Of a stretch of 22,692 nt of DNA, positions 21,100-22,692 are shown piece after piece. The notes beneath the pieces are model-generated. The model was not told where the DNA came from. It was given only the letters and a program-made list of their open reading frames with translations, and searched no databases. This stretch comes from CBDTTW01 sp965363675. Its GTDB lineage: Bacteria; Bacteroidota; Rhodothermia; Rhodothermales; DASSAV01. The first letter of the stretch is position 1, and the number at the start of each line of letters is the position of its first letter. The position numbers were made by a program, and so were the translations under genes. The stretch is from assembly GCA_965363675.1 (NCBI GenBank), contig CBDTTW010000030.1, positions 1 to 22,692 of the forward strand, given 5' to 3'.

Positions 21100-21161
21100 A
21101 GAACAACTCGGCCCGGGGCGCTGTTAGGGGAGCGCAAGCCGTCCCCGTTTCATCATGCTTC

Positions 21162-22692
21162 ATGGCTCCGCCGATGCTGGCTTTTGTACTATATGAGGAG
21201 CACGACCACGCCGCCGCCGTGCAGGAAGCTCTGGAGGCGGAGCAGTACCACGTCGAGGCGGCATGGAGCGGCCCAGCCGCCGGCCCGGTGGATGTAGCCG
21301 TGGTGGTGCGCGGCGCCTGCGCCGGGGCGGCGCCCCGAAGCGCGCTGCCCGAGGCGGCGGCGCGCGTGCTCGTCTGCACGGAGGCCGCCGGGCCGCCGCC
21401 CGAAGGCTTCGACGAGCGTATTGCGCTGGCGCCCGGCTACGAGGCCAATTTGCACCTGCTGCGCAAGGCGTTCCGGCAGATCGCGCGGCGCCTGGCGCGG
21501 GGAGCCGCCGAGGCCGAGCTGGAAGCCGCCATCCGGCAGCAAGCCGCCGTCTCGGAGATCGGCCGGCGCGCCCTGACGCTCCGCGACGAACAGGAGGTCA
21601 TGGATTTCGCCGTGCGCGCCGTGGCCGACGCTTTGCGCGTGGACTGCTGCGCCGTGTTCGAGGGGCCGCCCGCCGCCGAGGCCCTGGCGCTGCGCGCCGT
21701 CGTCGGGTGCGGGCGCTTGCGCGTGGGCAGCGTCTACGCCGGGGCCGGGCCGGGCTCGTTCCTGCGCCGGGCGCTCCGCGACGAGCGCCCGGTTGTCGTA
21801 GAGCGGCTGGAGGCGGCGGCGGGCGTGGCCGAGCACGACTTTTTCCGCAGCCAGGGGTTTACGAGCAGCCTCGGGGTGCAGATCACCGGCGACGAGGACG
21901 GCTACGGCGTGCTGTGCGCGCACGCGCGGCGGCTGCGCCCGTTCAGCAAGAAAGACGAGCACTTCATCGCCGCCGTCGCCAACGTGCTGGCCGCCTTTCT
22001 GGACCGTAAGCGCGCCGAAGAAGCGCTCTCCGAGAGCGAGGCCCGCGCCCGCGCCATCGTCGAGACGACCGTGGACGGCGTCATTACCATTGACGAGCGC
22101 GGCGTCATCGAATCGTTCAACCCTGCCGCCGAACGCATCTTCGGGTGGGCGCGCGCCGACGCGGTGGGGCGCAACGTGCGCGTCCTGATGCCGGAGCCGT
22201 ACCACAGCCACCACGACGCGTACATGGAGCGCTACTACCACACCGGCGAGCGCCGCATCATCGGCATCGGCCGCGAGGTGCTCGGGCTGCACAAGGACGG
22301 CCGCACGTTTCCGATGGATCTGGCCGTCAGCGAGGTGCGCATCGGCGGCAAGCGCATTTTCACCGGCGTCGTGCGCGACATCACCGAGCGGCGCCGGCTC
22401 GAAGCCGAGCTGCTGGAGGCGGGCGAGCGCGAGCGGCGGCGCATCGGGCAGGACCTGCACGACGGCCTCGGCCAGATGCTCACCGGCATCGGCCTCATCA
22501 GCCAGAACGTGGCCCGCCGCCTCGGCGCCGCCGACCGGGAGGCCGGGCAGGCGGTGGCCGAGATCACCGAGCTGGTCAAGGAAGCCGACAACTACGCGCG
22601 CGGCCTAGCGCGCGGCCTGGCCCCCGTCGAGCTGGACGCGGGCGGCCTGAGCGCGGCGCTCCAGCGGCTCGCGCAGCATGCCCGCCGCCTGT
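21162..22692 (+). CDS. Sensor histidine kinase with GAF and FixL-like heme PAS domains, C-terminus off the window
   Basis: 510 codons are open to the window edge. Residues 1-110 look like a degenerate receiver domain: LAFVLYEEHDH opens it, but DVAVVVRG replaces the phosphoacceptor strand. A GAF-like domain follows (about 125-265), then a PAS domain (about 292-410) very like the heme PAS of FixL. MPEPYHSHHDAYMERYYHTGE and RRIIGIGREV align without gaps to Bradyrhizobium FixL from memory, placing His351 at the heme-ligand position His200, Arg357 at Arg206, Ile366 at Ile215 and Arg371 at Arg220. The DHp helix RRRIGQDLHDGLGQ puts His433 in the HisKA_3 (NarX/DegS) class, not the FixL class. The catalytic ATPase domain is off-window. 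ATG 21162 is chosen because no in-frame ATG lies further upstream nearby; ATG 21174 is an alternative. Confidence 0.9.
   Translation, partial: MAPPMLAFVLYEEHDHAAAVQEALEAEQYHVEAAWSGPAAGPVDVAVVVRGACAGAAPRSALPEAAARVLVCTEAAGPPPEGFDERIALAPGYEANLHLLRKAFRQIARRLARGAAEAELEAAIRQQAAVSEIGRRALTLRDEQEVMDFAVRAVADALRVDCCAVFEGPPAAEALALRAVVGCGRLRVGSVYAGAGPGSFLRRALRDERPVVVERLEAAAGVAEHDFFRSQGFTSSLGVQITGDEDGYGVLCAHARRLRPFSKKDEHFIAAVANVLAAFLDRKRAEEALSESEARARAIVETTVDGVITIDERGVIESFNPAAERIFGWARADAVGRNVRVLMPEPYHSHHDAYMERYYHTGERRIIGIGREVLGLHKDGRTFPMDLAVSEVRIGGKRIFTGVVRDITERRRLEAELLEAGERERRRIGQDLHDGLGQMLTGIGLISQNVARRLGAADREAGQAVAEITELVKEADNYARGLARGLAPVELDAGGLSAALQRLAQHARRL

Larger units (their letters stand above)
20823..21161. 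promoter_or_regulatory. Divergent control region between ccoN and the sensor kinase
   Basis: A 339-bp gap without a convincing gene. It is markedly more AT-rich than the rest of the window between about 21008 and 21060, where the plus strand has TAACTTTA (21019-21026), one base from TAnnTTTG and a possible -7 element for the kinase, giving a leader of more than 100 bases. On the minus strand a -7-like TATCTTTTG lies at 20876-20884. Two inverted repeats (20994-21006 and 21081-21099) could be operators. I searched by eye for the FNR-type TTGAT-N4-ATCAA palindrome and found none. Confidence 0.5.

Noticed and set aside
20823..21161. FNR/Anr box for ccoNOQP
   Set aside because: No TTGAT-N4-ATCAA or close variant was found on either strand in the region.
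1..22692. CRISPR array, insertion sequence, tRNA or rRNA genes
   Set aside because: No spaced direct repeats, transposase motifs, terminal inverted repeats or recognisable RNA gene sequence were found by reading.

Overview
The window is very GC-rich, gene-dense bacterial DNA with no mobile elements, CRISPR arrays, tRNA or rRNA seen. Most start codons lack a clear Shine-Dalgarno sequence, several starts are preceded by AT-rich tracts or by sequences resembling the Bacteroidota -7 element (TAnnTTTG), and a NamZ-type lipoprotein, a cbb3 oxidase and Tat-type leaders are present. Together these suggest a high-GC member of the Bacteroidota/Rhodothermota (Rhodothermales-like). This taxonomic call is inference and was not tested by any search.

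Left part (1-10025), mostly single genes or short pairs. A truncated NamZ-like lipoprotein follows ndk. Then comes lipA, which ends in a large GC-rich hairpin. Divergent from lipA is a lysine 6-aminotransferase (lat). A Tat-exported cellulase-like TIM barrel, a 126-residue protein of unknown function closed by a strong terminator, rmuC, a 68-residue membrane protein, a Tat-type sugar-isomerase-like protein that lacks the usual metal ligands, and scpB (methylmalonyl-CoA decarboxylase) follow.

Right part (10022-20822, all minus strand) is a complete cbb3 cytochrome oxidase locus. The structural operon ccoN-ccoO-ccoQ-ccoP ends at a long intrinsic terminator. A second operon, with its own probable promoter, holds the assembly genes ccoG (copper reduction/Fe-S), ccoH, ccoI (copper P-type ATPase) and ccoS. 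It continues with hemN (oxygen-independent coproporphyrinogen dehydrogenase, heme supply), a tail-anchored protein with two fibronectin-III-like repeats, and a four-helix CopD-like membrane protein.

Far right (21162-22692, plus strand, truncated) is a sensor histidine kinase transcribed divergently from ccoN. It carries a degenerate receiver-like N-terminus, a GAF-like domain, a PAS domain that keeps the heme-contact residues of FixL (His351, Arg357, Ile366, Arg371) and a NarX-type HisKA_3 phosphoacceptor (His433). The arrangement suggests a locally encoded heme-based oxygen sensor facing the microaerobic oxidase it may control. This is the most interesting hypothesis in the window.
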